From: Pleomorphovibrio marinus
GTDB taxonomy: Bacteria; Bacteroidota; Bacteroidia; Cytophagales; Cyclobacteriaceae
Assembly (NCBI RefSeq): GCF_003347495.1
Contig: NZ_QCXY01000004.1
Location: 1 to 64,000 of the forward strand
DNA length: 64,000 nt
Direction of reading: 5' to 3'
The notes below the pieces were generated by a model. That model did not search any database and was not told the DNA's origin. It worked only from the letters and a program-made list of their open reading frames with translations. Positions 26,085 through 34,327 of the stretch are shown in pieces. The translations under genes were made by a program, and so were the position numbers. How positions within the stretch are numbered: the stretch's first letter is position 1; every line of letters begins with the position of its first letter.

Positions 26085-26975
26085 ATGAAAAGTCCCTTCC
26101 TATTACCCTTCTATCTTCTATTGTTTTTTTTATCTTGTAGCGGGCCCAAAAGGCAAAATATGGATACCCAGGAGTGGCATAACTACTGGTACCAGGGCCA
26201 GGCAGAAATCAGCACATTTGACCTGCTCCAATATCGCTACGGCGAAGAAAGAGAGGGAGAGGCCGTGATGATATTCGTCACAGAGGATTTTTCCAGAAAG
26301 AAGCAGGTAAAACTGGACGACCCTGAGCAAGCTGGCAGGGATGCCGAAAAGGTGCTAAAGTTGAATTTTACGAAGGAGTTTAAGACCGGTATCTATCCTT
26401 ACCACATGATGCTTTCCGTGTTTTCACCTGTATATGCCAACACTTCTGCCATGAAAATCACTGCCTCCTCCCAAGAATGGTGCGGGCAATCATTTACGCA
26501 GATGAATCTCTCCGGAGGAGACCGGTACAAGGTGAAGTTGTTTTCCTATTTTGAGGAAGAGGGAGATGAGGAATTCAGCATTACTGCCATGGCAGAAGAC
26601 CACCTCTGGAACCTGATCCGCTTTGGCCCTGAGCACCTTCCCACAGGGGAGATAAACCTGATCCCGGGATTATTGGAACAACGGTTTTCCCATATCCAGC
26701 CTGCCCCCCAAAAAGCCCTGATCCGTATCAACAGGGTGGACAGCACCTATGACGAACTGGAGGTAGATTACGTGGAATATAACAGAACGCTAAAGGTCCA
26801 CTTCGAAAAATCATTTCCTCATCAAATTATTTACTTTGAGGAAATACATGAAAATGAGGACGGCAACCAAGAGGTCACTACAGGGGAAAGGAAGGCAATC
26901 CGGCAAATTGACTACTGGAACCGAAACAAGAAGTCGGATACCCGGTACCGCAGGGAATTACAGTTGAGTCCATGA
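26085..26975 (+). CDS. lipoprotein of unknown function
   Basis: 296 residues from the ATG at 26085; the in-frame ATG at 26001 would bury the signal. The N-terminus MKSPFLLPFYLLLFFLSCSG has a lipobox with Cys18, so an outer-membrane lipoprotein is expected. The mature part is rich in acidic and aromatic residues (DTQEWHNYWYQGQAEIS), is predicted mostly beta, and ends with a basic YRRELQLSP. I do not recognise a catalytic motif. Its stop overlaps the start of the downstream membrane glycosyltransferase gene by 4 bp (ATGA), indicating coupled translation. Confidence 0.8.
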   Translation: MKSPFLLPFYLLLFFLSCSGPKRQNMDTQEWHNYWYQGQAEISTFDLLQYRYGEEREGEAVMIFVTEDFSRKKQVKLDDPEQAGRDAEKVLKLNFTKEFKTGIYPYHMMLSVFSPVYANTSAMKITASSQEWCGQSFTQMNLSGGDRYKVKLFSYFEEEGDEEFSITAMAEDHLWNLIRFGPEHLPTGEINLIPGLLEQRFSHIQPAPQKALIRINRVDSTYDELEVDYVEYNRTLKVHFEKSFPHQIIYFEEIHENEDGNQEVTTGERKAIRQIDYWNRNKKSDTRYRRELQLSP

Positions 26976-28285
26976 GGGATAAAAGGGTTTATTTAGGGAC
27001 ACTGATTATTTTCTATGCCCTTGGTATAATCTTGATGGGGTATTTTATTCCCAGGACCCAGTTTGGGCTGGGCTTTTTTATCTTTGCCTTACTTTTTGGG
27101 CTGTACTTGTTGATTTACGATTCCTTTGGGAAGTTTCGGCCCCTATTCCGGACGCTGATTCTCCTGTCTCTGCTGTTCCGCTTTCTACTTCTGCTGGCAA
27201 TTCCCGCGCTGTCAGATGATATTTACCGGTTTATCTGGGATGGCCACCTCCTGCTGAATGGGATGAATCCCTTTGTCCATACCCCCACCGAAGCCCTCCC
27301 CCTCCTGCAATCTGGCGACCCCACATTTTACAGAGGCCTGTACGAACAACTTAACAGCCCTGACTATTTTTCCGTGTACCCCCCACCAAACCAGCTTATC
27401 TTCTGGATGGCTGCTGCCATTGGACAGGAAAACCTTTGGATTTCGACCCTAGTGGTAAGGCTTATCCTACTCGGTTTCGAAGTTGGCGTGATACTACTTT
27501 TGTATATTTTGTCGAAACAGTTTAAAAAACCGACCTCCAGGGTCTTACTTTATGCCTTAAACCCTTTGGTGATACTGGAAATCACCGGAAACCTTCACTT
27601 CGAGGGGGTGGTCTTATTCTTTTTGTTGTTGACTTTTTGGCTATGGCACAAAAAAAGTAAGAGGATTGGATTAGCCTATGGAATGGCGATTGGCATTAAA
27701 TTGACTCCCATAGTATTGGCTCCCCTCCTTTACTTTCAAAGCGAGTCTACAATCAGGAAATGGTTACTGCTGGGCACCATGGCTGTGCTGTTGCTGGCGT
27801 TTTTGCCCTTAGGTGCTGATTGGGGTGGGTTTTGGGAAGGTATAAAACTCTACCACGGAAAATTCGAGTTCAATGCATCCATATACTTCCTGGTGCGGGA
27901 TGTCGCCATGCAATGGATGGATTACAATCCCATTGTTTACCTGAGCCCCATTTTAACCCTACTTACTGCATTGCTGGTTCTTTGGATCGTTTTCCAGAGG
28001 GTATTGCCCATGGATATTCTCCAAAAGGCTATCTGGTGCTATTTGATCTATTTTTTGCTGCATACGGTGGTGCACCCCTGGTACATCCTTATTCCCTTGG
28101 GAATCTCTGTACTTACCCATTATAGAAGCCTTGTACTTTGGTCCTTGATGATTTTTACTTCCTATGAGGCATATAGCGTCCCTGAGGTCGAAACCTCTGC
28201 AGCACTACGGTTTATCCAATATGCAGTCTTGGCGGTTGCCCTTCTGTTTGATATCCGAAAAGGCAGGCCGGGTGTATTGAATTAA
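26972..28285 (+). CDS. GT-C family membrane glycosyltransferase
   Basis: 437 residues with about 11 transmembrane helices. The first long periplasmic loop starts SDDIYRFIWDGHLLLNGMNP, with the acidic DD pair characteristic of GT-C transferases that use a polyprenyl-phosphate sugar (mannosyltransferase/GT87-like group). A second conserved block is ALNPLVILEITGNLHFEG. It would add a sugar to a lipid or glycan on the outer face of the inner membrane; donor and acceptor are not visible. It is coupled to the upstream lipoprotein gene by an ATGA overlap and converges tightly with the heparinase-like gene. Confidence 0.78.
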   Translation: MRDKRVYLGTLIIFYALGIILMGYFIPRTQFGLGFFIFALLFGLYLLIYDSFGKFRPLFRTLILLSLLFRFLLLLAIPALSDDIYRFIWDGHLLLNGMNPFVHTPTEALPLLQSGDPTFYRGLYEQLNSPDYFSVYPPPNQLIFWMAAAIGQENLWISTLVVRLILLGFEVGVILLLYILSKQFKKPTSRVLLYALNPLVILEITGNLHFEGVVLFFLLLTFWLWHKKSKRIGLAYGMAIGIKLTPIVLAPLLYFQSESTIRKWLLLGTMAVLLLAFLPLGADWGGFWEGIKLYHGKFEFNASIYFLVRDVAMQWMDYNPIVYLSPILTLLTALLVLWIVFQRVLPMDILQKAIWCYLIYFLLHTVVHPWYILIPLGISVLTHYRSLVLWSLMIFTSYEAYSVPEVETSAALRFIQYAVLAVALLFDIRKGRPGVLN

Positions 28286-28296
28286 TTTCCCATCAT

Positions 28297-30237
28297 CTAC
28301 TCCAGCCTCTTGATGGTGATGGTATCTTTGCCCCTTGACTTGGGAGAGCGATACACCAAGGCTATCCTTTCAAGTCCATCTGGCCAAGCAGTTTGCAGAC
28401 GCTCATCATCCATCTTAATAGGATTAGTGGATACCTCAAACAGGTTGGGATCAAATTGCATTTCCAACTTAAACCCATCTCCCGTTAAGGTCAACCTTCC
28501 CTCACCGTCATTACTTACCTTACAGGCCGTTATAAAATGCTGAAGGGTTTCCCCCTCGGTTTTTTGAAGTCGGAAGTCATTTTCAATCAAAAATTCCTTT
28601 CCAGGCCTTAGGGAATAAGTCCTCAACCAAGTGTCTACTCCTGCTTCATCAGGATAGGCATTTGAAATATCCACTGTAAAACGCTTTCTCCTGTTATTTT
28701 CCTCAAAATCCACCGATTTTGCGCTATACTGCAGTCCGTTTTTCTGGCCAAGTCCATTGATCACAGGAAGGTTATGGTATTCTGACTGCATGGTCCATAT
28801 TTCGTACCTGCGGTCACTGAAGGTTTGGGCTGTATAGGTCCCCACCCCTGCATCTACCAGCGCAGGTTTTCCGTCCATATATAAAATAAATGTCCCCACA
28901 TCGTTGTGGTTGTGGCTTTCTGCATTGTGGCCACCCTTTGCTGCAAAGTAAAACCCTTCCTTACTTCCCTCTTTTTCCCTTGCAGCTGCAAGTCCTGTAT
29001 CAGGCAACCAAACACTTCCCAAATAGGGGGCCTCCTCTTCATACTCCAGGAGTTCCTCCATGTGGAGGAGATTTTCTAGGGCCAGCTCTATTTTTCCGGT
29101 CAAGGGTTTACTTCCGTATTCCTGTTGTCGAGCCACATAGGCACCAAACCCCATCATAGTATCGTCTTCTATCTTTTTGCCAAAACGGAAAATTTCCCCT
29201 GCCCTTGTAGCAACACGGTTTGAGGCATCTGCGAAATTGATGAAGTATCGGTCTGCAATAAAAGCCCGGTAGATATACCTTCCAATATTAGCAATTTTTT
29301 CTTCCCCATACACATCTACCTTACCTTGGGTGGCCCTGTCCAGAAGGTTGAGGTAATCGTAGAGTTTGCCCCCGGCATGACTCCAATAAGAAGGCCCCTC
29401 ATCGCAACCACCATCATCCTCATAGGCATCCAAAAACCTATCCACTGAAACCATGGTTTTAAACACCCCTTCCTTTCGCTTGTTTGGGTTTTCCTCCATC
29501 AAGAGTATGGTAATCAGGGCATTGTAATTACACCAAACGGTCCAATTATTCATTCTTTGTCTACTGGTATTTAGTCCCATCCACCAGAAATCGTCCCGTT
29601 CATAATAGGGCTCCAGCATCTTTTCACGGACTTCTTTTTTGATTCTCCGGTTTATTAGTGGGCTTATCTCTTCAAAACTTTCATGGAAAAAATGATGTGC
29701 TAAAGCCAACTCCGCGGCAATTTGACCCACATTAAGATCTATAGTGGGTTCCTCCACGTCTGGAATTCCGAAACCCGCTTCCTGTAGATAGAGGTGTGCG
29801 GACAAACCCCAATAGGTCATTTCTGAAAGATCCCAGATACCGTTGACTAGGTCATCGATAAACCTCCCCTCTCCTTCCATCAGCTCTGCCATAAATAGGG
29901 CTTGAAATGCCTTTCTTTTTTCTGAAAAGGGGTTTTGCATAATTACCCTGCTACCCGATCTTACAAACGCAAGGTAATCAGTGGCCTTTACTTGTGGCCA
30001 ATCAAACCCCAAATAAGCTTCACCTGTTTCTATATAAACCATTCTCAAGGGTTCCGAAATAGAAGCTTCCCAACCTTCCCTGTCCTTATATGCAGGATAA
30101 TCCAGCCAGGATCTGTCTAAGACCAAATGGGTATTTAAATCTTCCTGGGTGTATTTTTTGGATAAAAGGTTGCCTTGACCATATAAAGTGGAAACTATCA
30201 AGAGGAATACCGAAGCAAAAGCGAGTAGGAAACGCAT
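28297..30237 (-). CDS. heparinase II/III-like exported polysaccharide lyase
   Basis: 646 residues with a signal peptide (1-20, ending LYGQ). The N-terminal alpha/alpha toroid region holds WCNYNALITILLMEE and GGCDEGPSYWSHAGGKLYDYL. The C-terminal beta-sandwich opens with GGHNAESHNHNDVGTFILY and DAGVGTYTAQTFS, the heparinase II/III C-domain signature with a histidine-rich zinc/catalytic site. Family members cleave acidic polysaccharides such as heparin, alginate or other uronates by beta-elimination; specificity cannot be read here. No SusC/SusD pair lies nearby. Confidence 0.88.
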   Translation of the reverse strand: MRFLLAFASVFLLIVSTLYGQGNLLSKKYTQEDLNTHLVLDRSWLDYPAYKDREGWEASISEPLRMVYIETGEAYLGFDWPQVKATDYLAFVRSGSRVIMQNPFSEKRKAFQALFMAELMEGEGRFIDDLVNGIWDLSEMTYWGLSAHLYLQEAGFGIPDVEEPTIDLNVGQIAAELALAHHFFHESFEEISPLINRRIKKEVREKMLEPYYERDDFWWMGLNTSRQRMNNWTVWCNYNALITILLMEENPNKRKEGVFKTMVSVDRFLDAYEDDGGCDEGPSYWSHAGGKLYDYLNLLDRATQGKVDVYGEEKIANIGRYIYRAFIADRYFINFADASNRVATRAGEIFRFGKKIEDDTMMGFGAYVARQQEYGSKPLTGKIELALENLLHMEELLEYEEEAPYLGSVWLPDTGLAAAREKEGSKEGFYFAAKGGHNAESHNHNDVGTFILYMDGKPALVDAGVGTYTAQTFSDRRYEIWTMQSEYHNLPVINGLGQKNGLQYSAKSVDFEENNRRKRFTVDISNAYPDEAGVDTWLRTYSLRPGKEFLIENDFRLQKTEGETLQHFITACKVSNDGEGRLTLTGDGFKLEMQFDPNLFEVSTNPIKMDDERLQTAWPDGLERIALVYRSPKSRGKDTITIKRLE

Positions 30238-30261
30238 AATATTGGGTTTATGTTGAGGAAA

Positions 30262-30280
30262 TTAATCGACTTCCGATTAA
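30262..30280. promoter_or_regulatory. palindrome upstream of heparinase-like gene
   Basis: TTAATCG (30262-30268) and CGATTAA (30274-30280) form a perfect 7-bp inverted repeat with loop ACTTC, 25 bp upstream of the minus-strand start. It could be an operator; a related TCGACTTCC string precedes the gene at 56906-58033. Confidence 0.35.
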
Positions 30281-30409
30281 ATATTACCATTCCTAACCTA
30301 TGTAATAAATTTTATTTCACCAAAGGTGCCCGACTCGAAAATTAGGAAAAGTTAGGGTCAGTAAAAAAACCAAATGGTTGTCCTTTTACTTTCCCATCTG
30401 TGATCATTA

Positions 30410-31510
30410 TTAGAATAGCTCCTTCAAATCCTGCCACCCCTTGTCCCTTTGAAAAGTCAGCTCCCCATTTGCTATGCTTAAAGGTGATCTGAAATTGTTG
30501 TGATAAAGCTGCCCGGTACCAAGCCCCTGGTGGAGGGTATTGCCTGTAGTGGCTGTAAATTGGGCTATGGCATTTAGGCCTATATTGCTTTCCAGGGCAG
30601 AGGTAATCCACCAGCCGACTCCTTTACTATCTGCCATCCCTATCCATTCCCTGCTGCTTGACAGTCCTCCAAGCAGGGTGGGTTTCAGTATGATATAGGG
30701 CGGTTGAAGGGTGTCCATCAGTTTTTTCTTACCTTCCACTTCGGCAATGTTTATGAGTTCTTCGTCCAAGGCCACATGCACAGGGGATTCCCTGCACAAC
30801 TTTCCCATAAGGTCCCACTGGCCTGGCTGTACTGGCTGCTCAATGCTATGTATCTTAAACTTGGAGAGGGCCTTTAACTTTTCCATGGCAGTGTCACTGT
30901 CAAAGGCTCCATTCGCATCCACCCTTAGAATGACCCTTTCGGCACCGTGGGTTTTACGCACCATCTCCAACAACCTACATTCCTGGTCAAAATCCAATGC
31001 CCCAATTTTCATCTTTATACAGGAGTAGCCATCTCTCAGCTTTTGTGCAATCTGATCCTGCATAAACTGCATTTCCCCCATCCACACAAGACCATTTATG
31101 GGTATGGCACGCTTGGAAGAGGTAAATGTAGAGGGAAAAAGCACTTGGTTCCCTCCCTGGACCAAGTCCAGTAATGCGGTTTCCATAGCAAACCTTAAGC
31201 TTGGTAGAGAGGAATCCATTTCACTACCCAGGACATCTAACAGCTTCTGGGGGTCTTTTGGCAATGTTAAGGTTTCAACATATTGAAGGGCCTTCTTTGC
31301 CCTTTCCTCAAAATCCGGCAGGTCATCCCTGCTAAGCCCGGTAAGGGGACCTGCTTCTCCGTAACCAAATTGATTTTGAAAGGCAGTAGAACGTACCTGA
31401 AGGAGGAAGGTAACTTTGGATTTCAGTACCCCCCGGGAGGTACCGGCATCAAACTTAAACTGAAGGGTGTAAGGTTTTAAAATGGCCTTACAGGTAAATG
31501 ATGAACTCAT
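30410..31510 (-). CDS. menC: o-succinylbenzoate synthase
   Basis: 366-residue enolase-superfamily enzyme. The catalytic lysine motif is IKMKIGAL. The metal ligands fall in LRVDANGAF, HSIEQPVQ and VALDEELI, and the second lysine in ILKPTLLGG. The SALESNIGLNAIAQF and HQGLGTGQLY blocks match Bacteroidota MenC, the dehydratase that makes o-succinylbenzoate in menaquinone synthesis. L-Ala-D/L-Glu epimerase is a related alternative, but the C-terminal text favours MenC. It is transcribed divergently from queA. Confidence 0.88.
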   Translation of the reverse strand: MSSSFTCKAILKPYTLQFKFDAGTSRGVLKSKVTFLLQVRSTAFQNQFGYGEAGPLTGLSRDDLPDFEERAKKALQYVETLTLPKDPQKLLDVLGSEMDSSLPSLRFAMETALLDLVQGGNQVLFPSTFTSSKRAIPINGLVWMGEMQFMQDQIAQKLRDGYSCIKMKIGALDFDQECRLLEMVRKTHGAERVILRVDANGAFDSDTAMEKLKALSKFKIHSIEQPVQPGQWDLMGKLCRESPVHVALDEELINIAEVEGKKKLMDTLQPPYIILKPTLLGGLSSSREWIGMADSKGVGWWITSALESNIGLNAIAQFTATTGNTLHQGLGTGQLYHNNFRSPLSIANGELTFQRDKGWQDLKELF

Positions 31511-31548
31511 CTGCTTTTGGAGAAAATGGGATTGAGTTGAAATCGCCT

Positions 31549-31556
31549 TATATTTG
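31549..31556 (+). promoter_or_regulatory. -7 element of queA
   Basis: TATATTTG matches TAnnTTTG and lies 65 bp before the queA ATG. The nearest TTG candidates upstream are at non-standard spacing (14 bp or more than 23 bp). It lies head-on to the menC promoter at 31569-31602. Confidence 0.55.
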
Positions 31557-31568
31557 CACTCGTTTACT

Positions 31569-31602
31569 CAAAAGTAAGCTTTTGGCAGTTCTTTACAGGC
31601 AA
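31569..31602 (-). promoter_or_regulatory. promoter of menC
   Basis: On the minus strand, TACTTTTG (31569-31576) matches TAnnTTTG, with TTG at 31600-31602 (23-bp spacer). The predicted start near 31562 is almost the same base pair as the predicted queA start, so the two polymerases would face each other. Confidence 0.5.
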
Positions 31603-31620
31603 AAATGACATAAAAAGCAT

Positions 31621-32826
31621 ATGCAGCGTTTTCAAAACTCTGATTTTCACTACGATTTACCACAAGAAAGAATTGCAAAGTTCCCTTTGGAAGAAAGAGA
31701 CCTGTCAAAGCTCCTATGGTATAAAAATGGGGATATTAGGCATTATACTTTTCGCCAACTCCCTGCCCATATACCTGAAAATTCACTGATGGTATTTAAC
31801 AACACCAAGGTGATTCCGGCGAGGTTGTATTTCAAAAGAGAAACGGGTGCCCTGATTGAAATTTTCCTGCTGAAGCCAGTTCTTCCCTCTACATTAATCC
31901 AGCTAGCAATGGAGGCAAATGGGGAGGCTACCTGGGAATGCATGATAGGCAACCAAAAAAAATGGAAGGACCTTGAAACCCTCAACCTGGACTTAAGCCT
32001 TGGTCAAGGGAATATTCGGTTAAAAGCCCGCCTAGTAGATAGGGAAAAACGGTGGGTAAACCTCCAATGGACACCGGAAAACACTTCTTTTGCCTCGGTA
32101 ATTGAGGCGATTGGGGAAGTGCCTCTACCCCCTTATCTGAACAGAAAAGCAGAGGCGGAGGATAAACCCCGCTACCAAACAGTATATTCCAAAAACGAAG
32201 GTGCTGTGGCTGCTCCTACTGCGGGACTACATTTTACCAAGCAAGTACTGGACACCTTGCAGACCCAGAAAACAAGGTTGGACTACCTTACCCTACATGT
32301 GAGTGCTGGGACCTTTCAACCCATAAAAAGTGAAGATCCCAGGGATCACCCCATGCACAGTGAGCAAATGGTTTTTAGCAGGGAAAACCTGGAAAACTTA
32401 ATCAGGGAAAGGGACAAGCTTGTTGCCGTAGGTACCACCTCCCTAAGGTCTTTAGAAAGTCTTTACTGGTATGGTGTTAAGTTGTTGAATAACCAGCAGG
32501 AACCCTTTGCCATAGACAAGAATGATCCTTACTTATTTGATCCTGACGAACTTCCCCACCCCAAAAAAGCCATAGAGGCAGTACTCAAAAAAATGGAGGA
32601 GGATAGAAGTGATGTACTTTTTGGAACTACCTCTATCTATATTTATCCGGGATATCCTTTCAAGATGGTCGATGGCCTAATTACAAACTTTCACCAACCC
32701 TCTTCTACACTAATGCTATTGGTTGCTGCGTTCGTCGGTGAAAAATGGAAAAAAATTTACAGCGCAGCTCTGGAAAAAAACTATCGTTTCTTAAGCTACG
32801 GTGATAGTAGTTTGCTCTGGAAATAA
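31621..32826 (+). CDS. queA: tRNA preQ1(34) S-adenosylmethionine ribosyltransferase-isomerase
   Basis: 401 residues, the Bacteroidota length. Typical QueA blocks are FHYDLPQERIAKFPLEERD at the N-terminus, VFNNTKVIPARL, the substrate loop GAVAAPTAGLHFT, LTLHVSAGTF, and VGTTSLRSLES. It converts preQ1 in tRNA to epoxyqueuosine using S-adenosylmethionine. It stands alone, with menC divergent on the left and the LytTR gene convergent on the right (11 bp apart). Confidence 0.96.
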   Translation: MQRFQNSDFHYDLPQERIAKFPLEERDLSKLLWYKNGDIRHYTFRQLPAHIPENSLMVFNNTKVIPARLYFKRETGALIEIFLLKPVLPSTLIQLAMEANGEATWECMIGNQKKWKDLETLNLDLSLGQGNIRLKARLVDREKRWVNLQWTPENTSFASVIEAIGEVPLPPYLNRKAEAEDKPRYQTVYSKNEGAVAAPTAGLHFTKQVLDTLQTQKTRLDYLTLHVSAGTFQPIKSEDPRDHPMHSEQMVFSRENLENLIRERDKLVAVGTTSLRSLESLYWYGVKLLNNQQEPFAIDKNDPYLFDPDELPHPKKAIEAVLKKMEEDRSDVLFGTTSIYIYPGYPFKMVDGLITNFHQPSSTLMLLVAAFVGEKWKKIYSAALEKNYRFLSYGDSSLLWK

Positions 32827-32837
32827 GGTAATGGCTA

Positions 32838-33245
32838 TCAATCTATACCATTACTTCCCAATTTTTGGATCCCATTGATGAGGTTTTGATAATATGTCCT
32901 GCCCACCGGTACCTTTTCCTCCAGCACTGTTATTTCTTTGGGAGAAATCGTGTTAATTTCATTTACATTGATGATGTAAGATTTATGGATCCTAATAAAG
33001 AGGTCACTTGGTAGCAACTCCTCAAATTCCTTCAATATATTACGGAGGGAATAAGACTTCTTCCTAGTCACCAGCGTGGTGTAATTACCATCTCCCTTAA
33101 GGTAAATGATATCCATAAATTTAACTTTCGATAAACAGCCCTTATCCCTGATAAATATGGCATCCTTGATGAGCAATTCCTTAGAACTAGTCAGCTTTCC
33201 ATTCGAGGATAATCCATTTTTGGCGATTCTTTCCTTCATTTTCAT
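32838..33245 (-). CDS. LytTR DNA-binding protein without receiver
   Basis: 135 residues. The C-terminal ~100 residues form a LytTR domain: IIYLKGDGNYTTLVTRKKSY, SLRNILKEFEELLP, then FIRIHKSYIINVNEI and EEKVPVGRTYYQNL. The N-terminal 40 residues are basic and contain no REC domain, so it is a stand-alone regulator, not a normal two-component partner. LytTR proteins bind paired direct repeats. The A/T-rich 200 bp upstream separates it from the DUF6503-like lipoprotein gene. Confidence 0.88.
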   Translation of the reverse strand: MKMKERIAKNGLSSNGKLTSSKELLIKDAIFIRDKGCLSKVKFMDIIYLKGDGNYTTLVTRKKSYSLRNILKEFEELLPSDLFIRIHKSYIINVNEINTISPKEITVLEEKVPVGRTYYQNLINGIQKLGSNGID

Positions 33246-33445
33246 AACCTACCTTATTAAATACATGTTTTATTCAACATGAAACCATGAAACGGGTGAA
33301 ATGTTTAATGTACGTTATCAAAAATGTAATAAGCACAATTAAACTCCTAAGGTAAAATTATGCAATATTGAGACCTATAAAAATTTATTGGAGAGAAAAT
33401 GTTAATTCTTAGGTTAAAATATTAAAAATCAATAAGTAAGGGTTT

Positions 33446-34213
33446 TTATTTTATTTGGATGTCAACATTCTCATTTATAATTTCAGACAGTATCTCTAAT
33501 TTTTCTTGTTGAAACAAATCGTCAATAATGAAAATGTCCTCTGCATCATCTGCCTTGAAGTTTTTGTAGTCTTGGAATTGTACCCCCCCGATTTCCCTTC
33601 TATTTATGGCTTCCCTAAATCTTTTGCCTCCTCCATCAACATGAAATTCATAAGCAAGGTAATCGATCAGGTAAGATTCTTTGTCAATCCAGTAGAGGTA
33701 AACATCATCATGATCGTCTCCGCCCCCGTCTTTGTCGAAGGTCACCTTTAGTAGAAAATAGGGTTTGTCATGGATAGCCACCTCTCCAATTAACTGCTTA
33801 TTCACTGCTTGGTCGTTAAGCACCACCGGCAATAGGTTAAAATACATGACAGAATTAACCGAATTGCTATATGCCCTCTCCTTGTCTTTGGTTACCTCTA
33901 CAGCATTCCCTTGCACATAACGCTGGAACTCCCCGTTGACCAGGACGTCCCTTACACTACGAGAAAGGGAATCTTCAAATTCACGGCTGTAGTTGCTGTA
34001 GCCATCCTTCCCTCTCTGTAGGGTATAGTGGATGTCCCTGAAATCAAACTCCATTTTTATAGTTTCCCAACCCTCACCCCAATGTGCCGCTATGCTTTTA
34101 TCCACGATAATTTGTGCCTCATTGTCAAAGGTACAAGATTGAAACAAACATAAAAATACCCCGTAAAAGAGGGCAATAAAAGGCTTAAAGGTGCTACATT
34201 TTACTTTCACCAT
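33446..34213 (-). CDS. DUF6503-like lipoprotein
   Basis: 255 residues. The N-terminal hydrophobic stretch ends FQSCTFDNE, a lipobox with the likely lipidated Cys27. The mature part (IVDKSIAAHWGEGWETIKMEFDFRD, then an HGxxxD-like and WIDKESYLIDYLAYEF block) follows the pattern of DUF6503 proteins, lipoproteins of unknown function with a LolA-like lipid-binding appearance. A Gly/Asp stretch (DKDGGGDDHDDVYLYW) may bind a cation. It stands alone with no clear operon partner. Confidence 0.7.
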   Translation of the reverse strand: MVKVKCSTFKPFIALFYGVFLCLFQSCTFDNEAQIIVDKSIAAHWGEGWETIKMEFDFRDIHYTLQRGKDGYSNYSREFEDSLSRSVRDVLVNGEFQRYVQGNAVEVTKDKERAYSNSVNSVMYFNLLPVVLNDQAVNKQLIGEVAIHDKPYFLLKVTFDKDGGGDDHDDVYLYWIDKESYLIDYLAYEFHVDGGGKRFREAINRREIGGVQFQDYKNFKADDAEDIFIIDDLFQQEKLEILSEIINENVDIQIK

Positions 34214-34327
34214 GCAAGAAACTGTTCATTGGATTTAATTGAACAGCAAGTTAGCCCAATAATTTAATTTTTTGGTTATATTTCAAGCCCAAAGTGGTAG
34301 ATTTTTAGGATGCTTCACCCAGGTATT

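Noticed and set aside
28297-31510. A polysaccharide utilisation locus around the heparinase-like gene
   Set aside because: No SusC/SusD pair, sulfatase or dedicated regulator lies nearby; neighbours are menC and a membrane glycosyltransferase.
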